From assembly GCA_016867715.1 (NCBI GenBank), contig VGIW01000017.1, positions 1-50,034 on the forward strand: 50,034 bases of DNA, written 5' to 3'. Within the stretch, counting starts at the first letter, position 1. Each line of letters starts with the position of its first letter. Below are positions 24,917 through 33,765 of the stretch, piece after piece. The position numbers and the translations under genes are program-made. Source of the stretch: Candidatus Eisenbacteria bacterium. GTDB lineage: Bacteria; Orphanbacterota; Orphanbacteria; Orphanbacterales; Orphanbacteraceae. A model generated the notes under the pieces. It did no database searches and was not told where the DNA came from. It worked only from the letters and a program-made list of their open reading frames with translations.

Positions 24917-25948
24917 ATGGCGGAAGAAGCGATCCCGCACCGCGGCCAATTCATTGATACATTAAAAGAAGGGGACCGGGTCACGGAGCACTACCGCGTC
25001 CTCCGGAAGAGCGTGAAGATCTCGAGGACCGGGGAGCCGTATCTCGACATCGATCTCGGGGACCGGACCGGCAGCCTCACCGCACGCCTCTTCCAGCCGC
25101 GCCACTCGGCCGGGGACACCGTGCAGGCGTTCGCCGATCTCTTCCAGGTGGGCGACGTCATCCGCGTGTCCGGGCGCGTGGATCTCTTCCAAGGAAAGCC
25201 GCAGATGATCCTCGACAAGCTTCGCCTCTCGCGCGAGGACGAGGTCGCCCCCGCGCTCTTCGAACGGGCGAGCGAGCGGCCGCTCGACGAGATGGAGAAG
25301 GAGCTCCGCGCGGCGTTCGAGGCGATCGAGGATCCGATGCTCCGCGCGGTGGTCGTCCGCGTCTTCGAGGATCCCGCCTTCTACCGGCGCTTCCTCGACG
25401 CGCCCGCCGCGACTCGGCTCCACCACGCCTACCGGCACGGTCTTCTCGAGCACACGCTCTCGTTGCTCCGCGCGGCGGAGAGCCTCCGCGCATGTTACCC
25501 CGACCTCGACTGGGATCTCGTCCGCGCGGGGGTGCTCCTTCACGACATCGGAAAGACCGAAGAGCTCGGCGAGCGCGCGGGAGAGGAGTACACGATCGAC
25601 GGAACGCTCGAGGGGCACGTCTACCTCGGCGCGCGGCGCCTCGAGCGCGCGATCGATTCGATCGAGGGCTTCCCGGAGGAGACGAGGAGGCTCTTGCTCC
25701 ACCTCGTCCTCAGCCATCACGGGGAGAGGGAGTTCGGCGCGCCGATCGAGCCGGCGACGCGCGAGGCGGTCTTTCTTCACCAGCTCGACAACCTCGACGC
25801 CAAGCTCGCCAACGCCCGCGAGACCCTCGCCGCCGATCGAAACGGCGGCTCCGCGTTCACCGATCGCTGGGCCTCCGGCGCCGTCGGGCGCCGCTACTAC
25901 AAGGGAGCGCCCAAACCCGCCGCGGAGAAGGATGCGCCGGGAGAGTAG
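24917..25948 (+). CDS. yhaM: YhaM-like 3'-5' exoribonuclease (OB fold plus HD domain)
   Basis: A 343-residue cytosolic protein with an N-terminal OB-fold nucleic-acid-binding part (YLDIDLGDRTGSLTARLF, GDVIRVSGRVDLFQGKPQM) and an HD phosphohydrolase domain: HHAYRHGLLEHTLSLL, VLLHDIGKTEEL, SHHGEREFGAP and LHQLDNLDAKL. This is the layout of YhaM, which trims RNA and single-stranded DNA from 3' ends. The metal-binding His and HD residues are all present, so it should be active. It opens an operon behind a strong promoter, and addB starts 17 bases before its stop. Grouping an exonuclease with AddAB suggests a repair module. Codons near nt 24945-24970 are AT-rich compared with the rest. Confidence 0.88.
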   Translation: MAEEAIPHRGQFIDTLKEGDRVTEHYRVLRKSVKISRTGEPYLDIDLGDRTGSLTARLFQPRHSAGDTVQAFADLFQVGDVIRVSGRVDLFQGKPQMILDKLRLSREDEVAPALFERASERPLDEMEKELRAAFEAIEDPMLRAVVVRVFEDPAFYRRFLDAPAATRLHHAYRHGLLEHTLSLLRAAESLRACYPDLDWDLVRAGVLLHDIGKTEELGERAGEEYTIDGTLEGHVYLGARRLERAIDSIEGFPEETRRLLLHLVLSHHGEREFGAPIEPATREAVFLHQLDNLDAKLANARETLAADRNGGSAFTDRWASGAVGRRYYKGAPKPAAEKDAPGE

Positions 25949-28922
25949 CCGCGTCGTCCTCCTCACCGGGAGGACCGGCTCGGGGAAGACGCGCCGGATC
26001 GCGGATCTCTTTCGCTCGAGGGGAGGAGAGACTCCCGGGCGGGGCGCCCTCGTTCTTCTTCCGGACCGCGGGGCGGCGCGCGAGCTTCGCCTGCAATTAC
26101 TTCATCAATCAACTATCGACGGCTTCTTCGATTCGGGGATCACGACGTTCGAGGACTTCGCCGCGAGCCTTCTCGGCGTCGGCCGCGAGGAAACGGCCGC
26201 CCCCGAGGAGGAGTCGCTTCTTCTTCTCGCGCTCGCTCCGGAATGGCCGGGGCCCCTCGCCGCGCGCGCGTCGTCCCCCCGTTTCCGCGGGGCGTTCCTC
26301 CGCTGGGCCTCCGAGCTTCGCGCGCTCGGCCTGGGGGGGGAGGAGATCCGCGCGCTCGCGGGCGCCCTCCCCGGTCCGGAAGGACGCCTCGGTCTTCTCG
26401 CGGAGGCGGCCGATCGGCTCCGCCGCGCGGAGGAAGAGAGAGGGCTCCTCTTTCGAGAGGACCTTCCGCGCCGAGCGGCGCGGGCGATCGAGAACGGCTC
26501 TCTCCGCTTTTCCCCGCCCGATGTCTTGCTCGTCGACGGGTTCCACCATCTCACCCCGGTTCGTCTCGATCTCCTCGCGGCGATCGCGCGGCGAACGCCC
26601 GAGGTCTTCCTCACGCTTCCGGCGGCGGATCCGCGGGATCCGTGGGCGGGGAGGATGATCGAGAGAACGCACTCGGCCCTGATGGAAACCCTCGCGCCGA
26701 TCGAGGAGGAGATCCCCGGCGGCGACGATCCGCCTCCGCCCGTCTTTCTCGGAGGGGCCGACCGGCGCGAGGAGATCGAGCGGATCGCGCGGGAGATCCT
26801 CCGTCTCGCACGGGAGGAGGAGAAGAAGCCTGGCGACGCGCTTCTCCTCTTCCGGGACGTCGCGCCGTACCGGAGCGTCGTCGAGGATGTCTTCGATCAC
26901 TATCGGATCCCGTTTCGAGGGCGCTTCCAAACGGGAGCCGCCTCCACCCCGCCGGGGAGATCCCTTCTCGATTGCGTCCGACTTGCGCGGGAAGGGGCGA
27001 CGCGGGCATCGGTCGATTCATGGCTCAAGAATCGGATGTTCGATGTCGATCCGGACCTCGCCGATCGCGCGGTCGCCGGTTGGCGCGCGACCCCCGAGCC
27101 CCGGGACGAGGAGGCGCTTCTTGTCGAGGTCGCCGCGTTCGATCGGGGGTTCGCGACCGAGCGGGTGGAGCCGCTCGTCCGCTTCGCGCGCGAGATGCGG
27201 GAGGCGCGGGGGGGCGAGGCGATCCGCGCGCTTCGCGAAGCGTGGCTCGAGTGGATCGACCCCTCGCTCCGGGAGTCCGCCTTCCCCGTGAGGGACCGTC
27301 CGCTCGTCGGGGCGTCGGTCGTCCGCCTCGTCGATCTTCTCGACCGGCTCGAACGCTCGTTCGGTCGGGAAGCGCGTTTTCGAGAAGCGCCGGCGGCCGA
27401 GATCCTCGAACGCGCGCGGGAGGAGATCGCGCGGGCGCGCGTTTCGTACGCCGCCGGGAACGGAGCGGGCGTTCGCGTGGACGATTTCCGGCACGGCCAG
27501 AACCTCCGCGCGCCGGTCGTGTTCGTCGCGGGGCTCGAGGCGTCCCTCTGCCCGCGCCCGTACGATCCCGGTGCGTTCTGGAACGAGGGGGATAGGGAGC
27601 GGCTGAACGCGAGCGGGCAGCACCGCGTTCCGGACCGCGCGTTCCACGCCGACGAGGAGCGGTTTCTCTTCCGGCGCGCGTGCGAGCGGGGGACGGAGCT
27701 TCTCTATCTCACCGCTCCCGGATTTCAACCGGGAGGAAAGGCGTGCGCGGAGTCCCTCTTCCGTCAGGAGATGAGGAGCGAGTGGGCGGAGCGCGCCCGC
27801 GAGGATCTCGGCGGCACCGAGCGCTTCGCGTCGGAGCGCGCGATCGTCGCGGCGCGGGATCTCTTCCCATTCCTCGCCTCGCGCGCCGATCCGGCGGAAC
27901 GGGACCTCAAGGGGATCGCGCTCGCGGCGGCGCTCCTCGCCCGATCGGGAAACGAGCCGCCCGATCCTCCCCGTTCCTTTCTCGAACCGGTGTCGATGTC
28001 CGCCGTGCGCCCGTTCCGCGCGTGGCTTCGCCGGCGCGCCGAATGGTCGGTGACCGAGCTCGAGGACTTTCAGGCATGCCCCTTCCGCTATCTCGCGAAG
28101 CACGTCTTTCGTCTTCGCGAGACGGAGGAGAGCGCGGAGTACGCCCTTCCCGTCGTCTCCGAAGGGGAGGCGATCCACCGCGCCCTCGAGGCGGCCGTCC
28201 CGAACGATTGCGATGTCAAGGAAATCCTCCCGCGGTGCTTCGAGGAGGCGCGCGGCGCGTTCCCGGAGAGGATCGGGCATCGTCTCGCGGAGGAAGAACT
28301 TCGGGAGAACTTGATCGCGCTTCTCGATGAGGATGCCGCCTTTCGGCGGGAGCACGGTTGGATGCCGGACGCGTTCGAGTTCCGCTTCGGACGCGCGGAG
28401 AAGCGTCCGGTCGAGATCGCGGGAGGGCTTCGCATCCGGGGGAGGATCGACCGGCTCGATCGGTCGCTCGGCGGGCGTGTCCTCGTCGTCGACTACAAAA
28501 GGAGCGGGCGCGGGGGCCGCGCGGAGCTCGAGCGCGGGCTTCGCGAGGAGCGGAATCTCGCGCTCCCTCTCTACGTGCTCGCCGCGGCGGAGCGGACCGG
28601 CATGCGCCCGGCCGGAGCGTTTCTTCTCTCCGTGCGCGAGGGACGGCGCGTCGGCTTCTACGACCTCTCGCTCGCGGGCGAGGGGATCGTTCCCGATCCG
28701 AAGAAAGCGCGTGCCTCGGCGGCGCTCGAGGAAGAGGATTTCGCGGAGAGACTTCGCCGCGCGGCCGCCGTCGCGCGCGAGGCGGCGGAGAGCGTGCGGA
28801 AGGGGAGCTTCCCGGTCGAGCCGGCGGACGAGAAGGTGTGCGACTCGCTCGGGTGCCCGTATGGGGATCTCTGCCGCGTCGTGCTCGCCGCGCGCGAGGA
28901 GGAGGGAGGGGAAGAGGAATGA
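25932..28922 (+). CDS. addB: AddB-type helicase-exonuclease subunit
   Basis: The 996-residue product carries a Walker A near its N-terminus (GRTGSGKT, residues 13-20) and the degenerate UvrD-like body of AddB (VVFVAGLEASLCPRPYDPGAFW; FLFRRACERGTELLYLTAP). At the C-terminus lies a PD-(D/E)XK nuclease: RIDRLDRSLGGRVLVVDYKRSG. The AddB Fe-S cluster ligands are visible: one Cys in FQACPFRYLAKHVF and three in VCDSLGCPYGDLC. AddAB processes double-strand DNA ends for RecA and degrades foreign linear DNA. The gene overlaps yhaM by 17 bases and addA by four (ATGA), so the three are tightly coupled. AddB length is usually about 1000-1160 residues, so this is complete. Confidence 0.9.
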   Translation: MRRESSRVVLLTGRTGSGKTRRIADLFRSRGGETPGRGALVLLPDRGAARELRLQLLHQSTIDGFFDSGITTFEDFAASLLGVGREETAAPEEESLLLLALAPEWPGPLAARASSPRFRGAFLRWASELRALGLGGEEIRALAGALPGPEGRLGLLAEAADRLRRAEEERGLLFREDLPRRAARAIENGSLRFSPPDVLLVDGFHHLTPVRLDLLAAIARRTPEVFLTLPAADPRDPWAGRMIERTHSALMETLAPIEEEIPGGDDPPPPVFLGGADRREEIERIAREILRLAREEEKKPGDALLLFRDVAPYRSVVEDVFDHYRIPFRGRFQTGAASTPPGRSLLDCVRLAREGATRASVDSWLKNRMFDVDPDLADRAVAGWRATPEPRDEEALLVEVAAFDRGFATERVEPLVRFAREMREARGGEAIRALREAWLEWIDPSLRESAFPVRDRPLVGASVVRLVDLLDRLERSFGREARFREAPAAEILERAREEIARARVSYAAGNGAGVRVDDFRHGQNLRAPVVFVAGLEASLCPRPYDPGAFWNEGDRERLNASGQHRVPDRAFHADEERFLFRRACERGTELLYLTAPGFQPGGKACAESLFRQEMRSEWAERAREDLGGTERFASERAIVAARDLFPFLASRADPAERDLKGIALAAALLARSGNEPPDPPRSFLEPVSMSAVRPFRAWLRRRAEWSVTELEDFQACPFRYLAKHVFRLRETEESAEYALPVVSEGEAIHRALEAAVPNDCDVKEILPRCFEEARGAFPERIGHRLAEEELRENLIALLDEDAAFRREHGWMPDAFEFRFGRAEKRPVEIAGGLRIRGRIDRLDRSLGGRVLVVDYKRSGRGGRAELERGLREERNLALPLYVLAAAERTGMRPAGAFLLSVREGRRVGFYDLSLAGEGIVPDPKKARASAALEEEDFAERLRRAAAVAREAAESVRKGSFPVEPADEKVCDSLGCPYGDLCRVVLAAREEEGGEEE

Positions 28923-31900
28923 CCGCGGGAGAGGACCGCCCCTGGCTCGACGGTCTCACCGATGCGCAGAAGGAAGCCGCCGGAGCGCCGGAGGTGAACC
29001 TCTGGGTGACGGCGGGAGCCGGCACGGGGAAGACGAAGGTCCTCGCCGCGCGCTACCTTCATCTGCACCTCTGCGAGAACGTCCCGATCGCGAAGCTCCT
29101 CGCGATCACGTTCACCGAGAAAGCGGCGGACGAGATGCGCGCGAGAATCGCCGAACGGCTCCGCGCCCACGGCCGGCTCGATTCCCTCCGCGAGATCTCG
29201 CACGCGCCGATCCACACGATCGATTCGCTCTGCTACCGGATCGTCCGCGAGCACGGCGAGGCGGCCGGTCTGGAACCGGCGGCCGAGGTTCTCGATCCGG
29301 TCGACGCGGAGGAGTGGCAGGAGAAAGTCTGGATCCGCGTTCTCGATTGCTGGTGGGAGTCGCGGCGCGAGGACGCGCTTCGTCTCTTCCGCGCGCTCCC
29401 GTGGAGGGTCGGCGCCGCGCACGCGGGGGGGATCGACCCGTGGCCTCTCTTCTCTCTCCTTCGCGCGATCCGGACGGCCGGGCGCCGGCTCGAGGAGGTT
29501 CCATTCGTTCCCGAACTCGAGCCGGAGCGCCGCGCGGTCGTCCGGTCGCTCGAGGAGCTCTTTCCGGAGATCGAGACGCTTCATGCATCCACCGTTCCGG
29601 TCGCGACGAAGGAGAAGCTGGCGGCCCTTCTCGCGCTCCGGGGCGTCCCCCCCGACCGGCGGAGCGCCGCGTTCGCGGAAGCGAGGGCCGCCGTGAGCCG
29701 CGTCGTGGCGAAGGCGGCGAAGGAGGCGGTCGGGGGCGCGATCGATCGTCTCGATCGCTGGGCGTCGATCGAGGAGGAGGCGCGCCTCGAGGGCCCGCGG
29801 CGCCTCCTCGGCGAGCTCGTCGCCGACTTCCATCGTTCCTTCGCCGAGGAGAAGAGGAAGGCGGGAGTGATGGACTTTCTCGACCTCGAGGAGGGGGCGC
29901 TTCGCATCCTCGAGAATGAAACCGCCGCGCGGGAGATCCGCTCGCGCTACGCGTACCTCCTTCTCGACGAGTGTCAGGACACGAACGAGCTCCAGCTCCG
30001 CATCGTGCGGCGTCTCCAAAACCAAAGGCGCCTCCTCGCCGTCGGCGACGCGAAGCAATCGATCTACGCCTTCCGCGACGCGGACGTCACCGCCTTTCTC
30101 GCGATGAACGAGGAGCTCGGCGATTCGGCCCGGCGGGTCGAGCTCGACTCGAACTTCCGAAGCCGCCCCGAGATTCTTCGATGGGTCAATCTTCTCTTTC
30201 CGAAGATCTGGGGCGCGAACGACGCGATGCGAGTTCCCTACCTGCCCCTCGAGCCGTCGGAGACCAAGACCTATCCTCCGAAAGAGCGCCCGTCGGTCGA
30301 GATCCTCTTTGTCGAGGGAACCGACATCCGGGAAGCGCGCGAGCGCGAGGCCGGGCTTCTCGCCGACCGCCTCCGGGAGATCCATCGCGAGCGGCTCGAC
30401 GACCTCGCCTACAAGGACATGGTGCTCCTCCTCCGGAGCACGTCCGATCTCCAGGTCTACGAGCGCGCGCTCCGCTCGCGCGGGATCCCGACGGCGGTGG
30501 CGGTCGGGCGCGGGTTCTTCCAGACGCGCGAGGTGACCGATCTCCTCGCCGGGCTCGCGCTCGTCGACGATCCGTCCGACGATCTCGCGCTCGCGGCCGC
30601 CCTTCGCTCCCCTCTCGCCGGCCTCGCGGACGAGGATCTCGGGCTTCTGCTCATCGGACGGAAGGAACACGGGCCTTCCCTGTGGGACGAGATCCGCGGA
30701 GGGGAGAGGCTCTCCTCGCTTTCGCCGCGCGGTCGGGAGAAGGCGGCTCGATTCGCGGAGCTCCTTCAGGATCTCCGATCGCTTCGAGGGCGGGTCCCGC
30801 CCTTTCGTCTTCTCGAGCGGCTCGTCGAGGAAACCCGGTACATCGACGCGCACCTTCTTCTCGCCGACGGGCTTCGCTTCCGCGCGAACGTGAGGAAACT
30901 CCTCGAGCTTGCGCGCGGCCTCGAGGAACGGGAGGAGCTTTCGCTCCCCGAAGCGATCCGCACGCTCGAGCGTTTTCGCTACACGAGATTGCGAGAGCCG
31001 GAGTCTGCGGTCGACGTCGAGCGGGACGCGGTCCGGCTCTTCACGATCCACGGGGCGAAAGGGATGGAGTTTCCGCTCGTCGCGGTCGTCGATCTCGGGC
31101 GGAAGCCGCGCGTTGACCGCCCCGCGTTTCTCTATCGGAAGGAGCTTGGGGTCGGCGTCCGCGAACGGCCGAAGAGAGGCGCGAAAGAAATCCGGCCGTT
31201 TCTTTATGCGGAAATCGATCGGCGCGCGAGGAGCTTCGCCGAGGCGGAGGAGATTCGTCTTCTCTATGTCGCTCTCACGAGGGCCGAGCGGCATCTCATC
31301 CTCTCCGGATGCCGGACTGAACGCGCGGAGGGATGGCTCGCGCGCGTGGAGGACGCGATCCCGGTCCCGAGGGAACCCGGAGTCCACGCGATCGAGGGGG
31401 TGCCGGTCGAGGTGCTCGGACGGGCGCCGGCCGGCGCGCGCGAAGGGCCTCCTCTTCTCCCCTCGGCGGTCGCCGCGGATCCCGGGCGTTACGGGAAGGG
31501 AGCGGATGCGGCGAGGGTCGAGCGCGCCGCGTCCAGGCTCGCGGCTCCGCCGCTCGAGGCGGGAGCGGACGAGGACGGGCGCACGGTGACCGCGGTTCAG
31601 GCGTTCGTCTCGTGCCCGCGGCGCCATCGGCTTTCGAGGCGGTTCCCCCTGCCGCGGCGCGCATCGGGCGGCGAGGAAGGGAGCGCGCGCGTCGGGACGG
31701 CGTTCCACCGGCTGATGGAAGCGCACTGGAACGGCCGCGCGGCGGAAGAGCCGGTAATCGAACCCGAGCTTCTCGCGTGGAAGGAGCGCTTTCTCTCGTT
31801 TCCCGAGATCGCGCGGCTCGACCGCGCATCGGGCCCGGAGGGGGAGGTCTCGTTCGCGGCGAAGGTCAGCGGGCGCCCGCTCCGCGGCGTTCTCGATTTC

Positions 31901-32227
31901 TTGGCGCGCACCGAGCGCGGCTTCTTCCTCGTCGATTACAAGACCGACCGCGCGTCTCCCGCGGAGATCCTCGTGCGGTATCGAGTATCTTTAGGTCTTT
32001 ATCGTTGGGCCGTGCGGGTTCTCGTGCGGGAGGCGAGTCCGGTCGAGGCGGCGATCTACGCCGCGAGGAGCGGCGTCCTCCTTCCGGTCGCGGACGGCGA
32101 GGCGGAAGCGGCCGAGGCTCTCGCCCGCTACGACCGCGCGGAAGCGGAAGGGGACTTCCCGGCGACCCGCAACGACGCCTGCCCCTTCTGTCCCCACCGC
32201 CGAGGCTGCCCCGCCTTCGACGCGTAG
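28919..32227 (+). CDS. addA: AddA-type helicase-nuclease subunit
   Basis: An 1102-residue UvrD-family helicase with nuclease. Seen in order: TAGAGTGKT Walker A (residues 31-39), FTEKAADEMRARI, the Walker B LLLDECQDTNELQ, VGDAKQSIYAFRDAD, SNFRSRPEIL, TIHGAKGMEFPLV, and LLYVALTRAERHL. The C-terminal PD-(D/E)XK nuclease has the RecB-type GVLDFLART and LVDYKTDRA with YRVSLGLYRWAV. Partner of AddB in double-strand break repair. ATG 28919 overlaps the addB stop (ATGA); the in-frame extension back to 28358 shadows addB. There is no clear terminator, and 180 bases of gene-free sequence follow. A short AT-rich run of codons (nt 31975-32005) sits in the nuclease domain. Confidence 0.95.
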   Translation: MTAGEDRPWLDGLTDAQKEAAGAPEVNLWVTAGAGTGKTKVLAARYLHLHLCENVPIAKLLAITFTEKAADEMRARIAERLRAHGRLDSLREISHAPIHTIDSLCYRIVREHGEAAGLEPAAEVLDPVDAEEWQEKVWIRVLDCWWESRREDALRLFRALPWRVGAAHAGGIDPWPLFSLLRAIRTAGRRLEEVPFVPELEPERRAVVRSLEELFPEIETLHASTVPVATKEKLAALLALRGVPPDRRSAAFAEARAAVSRVVAKAAKEAVGGAIDRLDRWASIEEEARLEGPRRLLGELVADFHRSFAEEKRKAGVMDFLDLEEGALRILENETAAREIRSRYAYLLLDECQDTNELQLRIVRRLQNQRRLLAVGDAKQSIYAFRDADVTAFLAMNEELGDSARRVELDSNFRSRPEILRWVNLLFPKIWGANDAMRVPYLPLEPSETKTYPPKERPSVEILFVEGTDIREAREREAGLLADRLREIHRERLDDLAYKDMVLLLRSTSDLQVYERALRSRGIPTAVAVGRGFFQTREVTDLLAGLALVDDPSDDLALAAALRSPLAGLADEDLGLLLIGRKEHGPSLWDEIRGGERLSSLSPRGREKAARFAELLQDLRSLRGRVPPFRLLERLVEETRYIDAHLLLADGLRFRANVRKLLELARGLEEREELSLPEAIRTLERFRYTRLREPESAVDVERDAVRLFTIHGAKGMEFPLVAVVDLGRKPRVDRPAFLYRKELGVGVRERPKRGAKEIRPFLYAEIDRRARSFAEAEEIRLLYVALTRAERHLILSGCRTERAEGWLARVEDAIPVPREPGVHAIEGVPVEVLGRAPAGAREGPPLLPSAVAADPGRYGKGADAARVERAASRLAAPPLEAGADEDGRTVTAVQAFVSCPRRHRLSRRFPLPRRASGGEEGSARVGTAFHRLMEAHWNGRAAEEPVIEPELLAWKERFLSFPEIARLDRASGPEGEVSFAAKVSGRPLRGVLDFLARTERGFFLVDYKTDRASPAEILVRYRVSLGLYRWAVRVLVREASPVEAAIYAARSGVLLPVADGEAEAAEALARYDRAEAEGDFPATRNDACPFCPHRRGCPAFDA

Positions 32228-32408
32228 CGCGCTTCTTTCGCGATCCGTTCGAAAACGGAAAAAACGTCGCGAGGAAGCCCCCGTCTTTCGAAAACAGCGT
32301 ATACTTAAAGGTGACGCGGGCGTTGCGCGCCGCGTCGCCCGCGGCGAGAACGAGTCCCGACGCGGCGGGCGAGCGAGAGGAGCGTCTCCCCAGGGGGAGG
32401 GAGTTCCG

Positions 32409-33026
32409 ATGTTGTCGGACGCGCTGAACCTCAAGACGGAGCAGATCCCGAAGAACCACCTCTGGCGGCATTCGATCACCGTCGACCCGACCGAGAAGCC
32501 GGAGGAGATCGCCGAGCTTCTCGAGGCCCTGATCGACGGGCTGACGGACGGCGAGGAGGGGTTTCTCCATCCGTACATGGTCGTCCCCGAACGGTCGGTC
32601 GACCGGCGTTTCTTCGAGGCGATTGAGAACGCCGAGTGCCCGCGCTTCCCTCTCGCGGGAACGTTCGGGATCTCGGAAGGAGCGCGTTGGGCGAACCGGC
32701 CCTTCGTCTTTCGGATCGCGGATCCGTCGTTGATCGGATCCTACGTCGCCCGCTTCTGGGGGAGGGGGATCTTCGCGATCTTCTTCTCGTCGCTAAAGCC
32801 GATCGAGTTCTTCTCGATGATCCGATCGTTCGGCATCGTCCGGCGCGAGGGGGGGAGCCTTCTCTGGGCGCCCTTCTGGAATCCGCGGAGCTTCGAGCGG
32901 TTCCTCACGGATTCGGACGCGAAGAGGACGGACACGGTCTTCCGCCGCATCGCCTACTACCTCGCCGAGGGGGAGGGGGGCGCGATCGTTCGCGTCTACT
33001 GCCGCGGCGAGGAAGGTCCCTGCTAG
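32409..33026 (+). CDS. Possible DUF4123-like protein (tentative)
   Basis: A 205-residue soluble protein with no signal peptide. Its middle and C-terminal parts (an FWGRGIFAIFFSSLKPIEFF helix, a short strand pair, then LLWAPFWNPRSFERFL) recall the DUF4123 fold, found mainly in type VI secretion adaptor-chaperones and some STAND or FHA-linked proteins. I see no secretion genes near it, so the T6SS link is weak and the family call tentative. Start ATG 32409 has GGGGGAGGGAG immediately upstream. TATACT at 32300-32305 could be a -10 box, but no matching -35 box was found. The downstream region is gene-free with inverted repeats. Confidence 0.5.
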   Translation: MLSDALNLKTEQIPKNHLWRHSITVDPTEKPEEIAELLEALIDGLTDGEEGFLHPYMVVPERSVDRRFFEAIENAECPRFPLAGTFGISEGARWANRPFVFRIADPSLIGSYVARFWGRGIFAIFFSSLKPIEFFSMIRSFGIVRREGGSLLWAPFWNPRSFERFLTDSDAKRTDTVFRRIAYYLAEGEGGAIVRVYCRGEEGPC

Positions 33027-33034
33027 CCTGGACT

Positions 33035-33259
33035 ATGCACGCGTTTTCTACTGCGGCCGCGGATCGCGGCCTCAAGAGGCCTCCCTTCCGTCGCCGCTTC
33101 CTCAACAGGGACCCGTGGCGCGCTTGGATCTTGTCGCGACGGTTACGAGCGACAAGTCCTAGCGCGCCGGGGGGGGCCGAGACTACGTTTCCGGGAGCGG
33201 CTCGTCCAGGTCGGCCTCTCGGCACGCGCTCCACGTCCTCGCGGCGAAAACGCGTGCAT
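33035..33259. repeat. MITE-like element with diverged terminal inverted repeats
   Basis: The first 14 bases (ATGCACGCGTTTTC, 33035-33048) are perfectly inverted at the far end (33246-33259). Reading inward from each end, AGAGGCC occurs at the same offset (bases 41-47: 33075-33081 and, inverted, 33213-33219), and GCCGCT at offset 59-64 on both sides. So the arms are old inverted duplicates of at least 65 bases around a core of about 95 bases, with no gene inside. Both arms would read MHAFS followed by an Arg-rich peptide, but neither is a plausible gene. Confidence 0.6.
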
Positions 33260-33539
33260 CACCCAGGGTTTGGCGGACACGGAATCGTGGATCAGGTCCC
33301 GAAGCCAACCACGAGGCAGGATCTCAAGTTCCCAAAATAAGAAGGGTGAGAGAGAGGAAGACGAATCGGCTCGCCTCGAGTCCTGCAGTTCCGGGCCGAA
33401 CCTACGCCGCGTAGCCCGAAAGAACTCTCGAAGTGCGTCGTCGCCTCCCAGGCGATCTCTCACCCATGAAGCGCTATCAGTATAGATGCGCCTTCGAGAG
33501 GGTGGCAAGACCTTTTCTCGGTTTTTTTTGTGAAATGCG

Positions 33540-33606
33540 GACGGCGTGCCTCGTACGGGGTCTTCGCACCTCCGTTCGGCGATTGGCCGCGAGTAGGCAC
33601 GCCGTC
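33540..33606. repeat. Perfect 12-base inverted repeat (hairpin)
   Basis: GACGGCGTGCCT (33540-33551) and its complement AGGCACGCCGTC (33595-33606) flank a 43-base loop. It lies just after a run of eight T. It could be a structured RNA, a protein-binding site or part of a decayed element; it is not a normal terminator because no T-run follows on either strand. Confidence 0.5.
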
Positions 33607-33765
33607 TCGAACGACCGATGTCTTCCGTGAGTCAGTATATCCGCGGTTTTCGCGACTGCCGAGCCCGCCGGCCCGCTTTTCCGTTCGGGAGGGACCGACT
33701 TGAAGCTTCTTGTCAAAGGGGCCTTGTAACGCGCTGATTTCTGGAAGGGTGGGGCGCGCGTCCGA

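Larger units (their letters stand above)
33027..33765. other. Gene-free stretch of about 740 bases with inverted repeats
   Basis: No reading frame here has a ribosome site, conserved motif or codon bias that I trust. The stretch contains a MITE-like inverted repeat (33035-33259), a T8 run at 33522-33529, and a 12-base-pair hairpin (33540-33606). Base composition drops relative to the coding DNA, by eye. It separates the DUF4123-like gene from the convergent TMTC-like gene. Confidence 0.6.

Noticed and set aside
28658-31726. 1022-codon open frame on the minus strand
   Set aside because: Antisense shadow of addA, with no motif and skewed composition.
32636-33340. Open frame running through the DUF4123-like gene end and the inverted-repeat element
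   Set aside because: It is out of frame with the supported gene and its 'MHAFS' part is just the repeat arm; there is no ribosome site.
33522-33529. T8 run as terminator of the DUF4123-like gene
   Set aside because: No stable hairpin directly precedes it, and it lies 500 bases after the stop.
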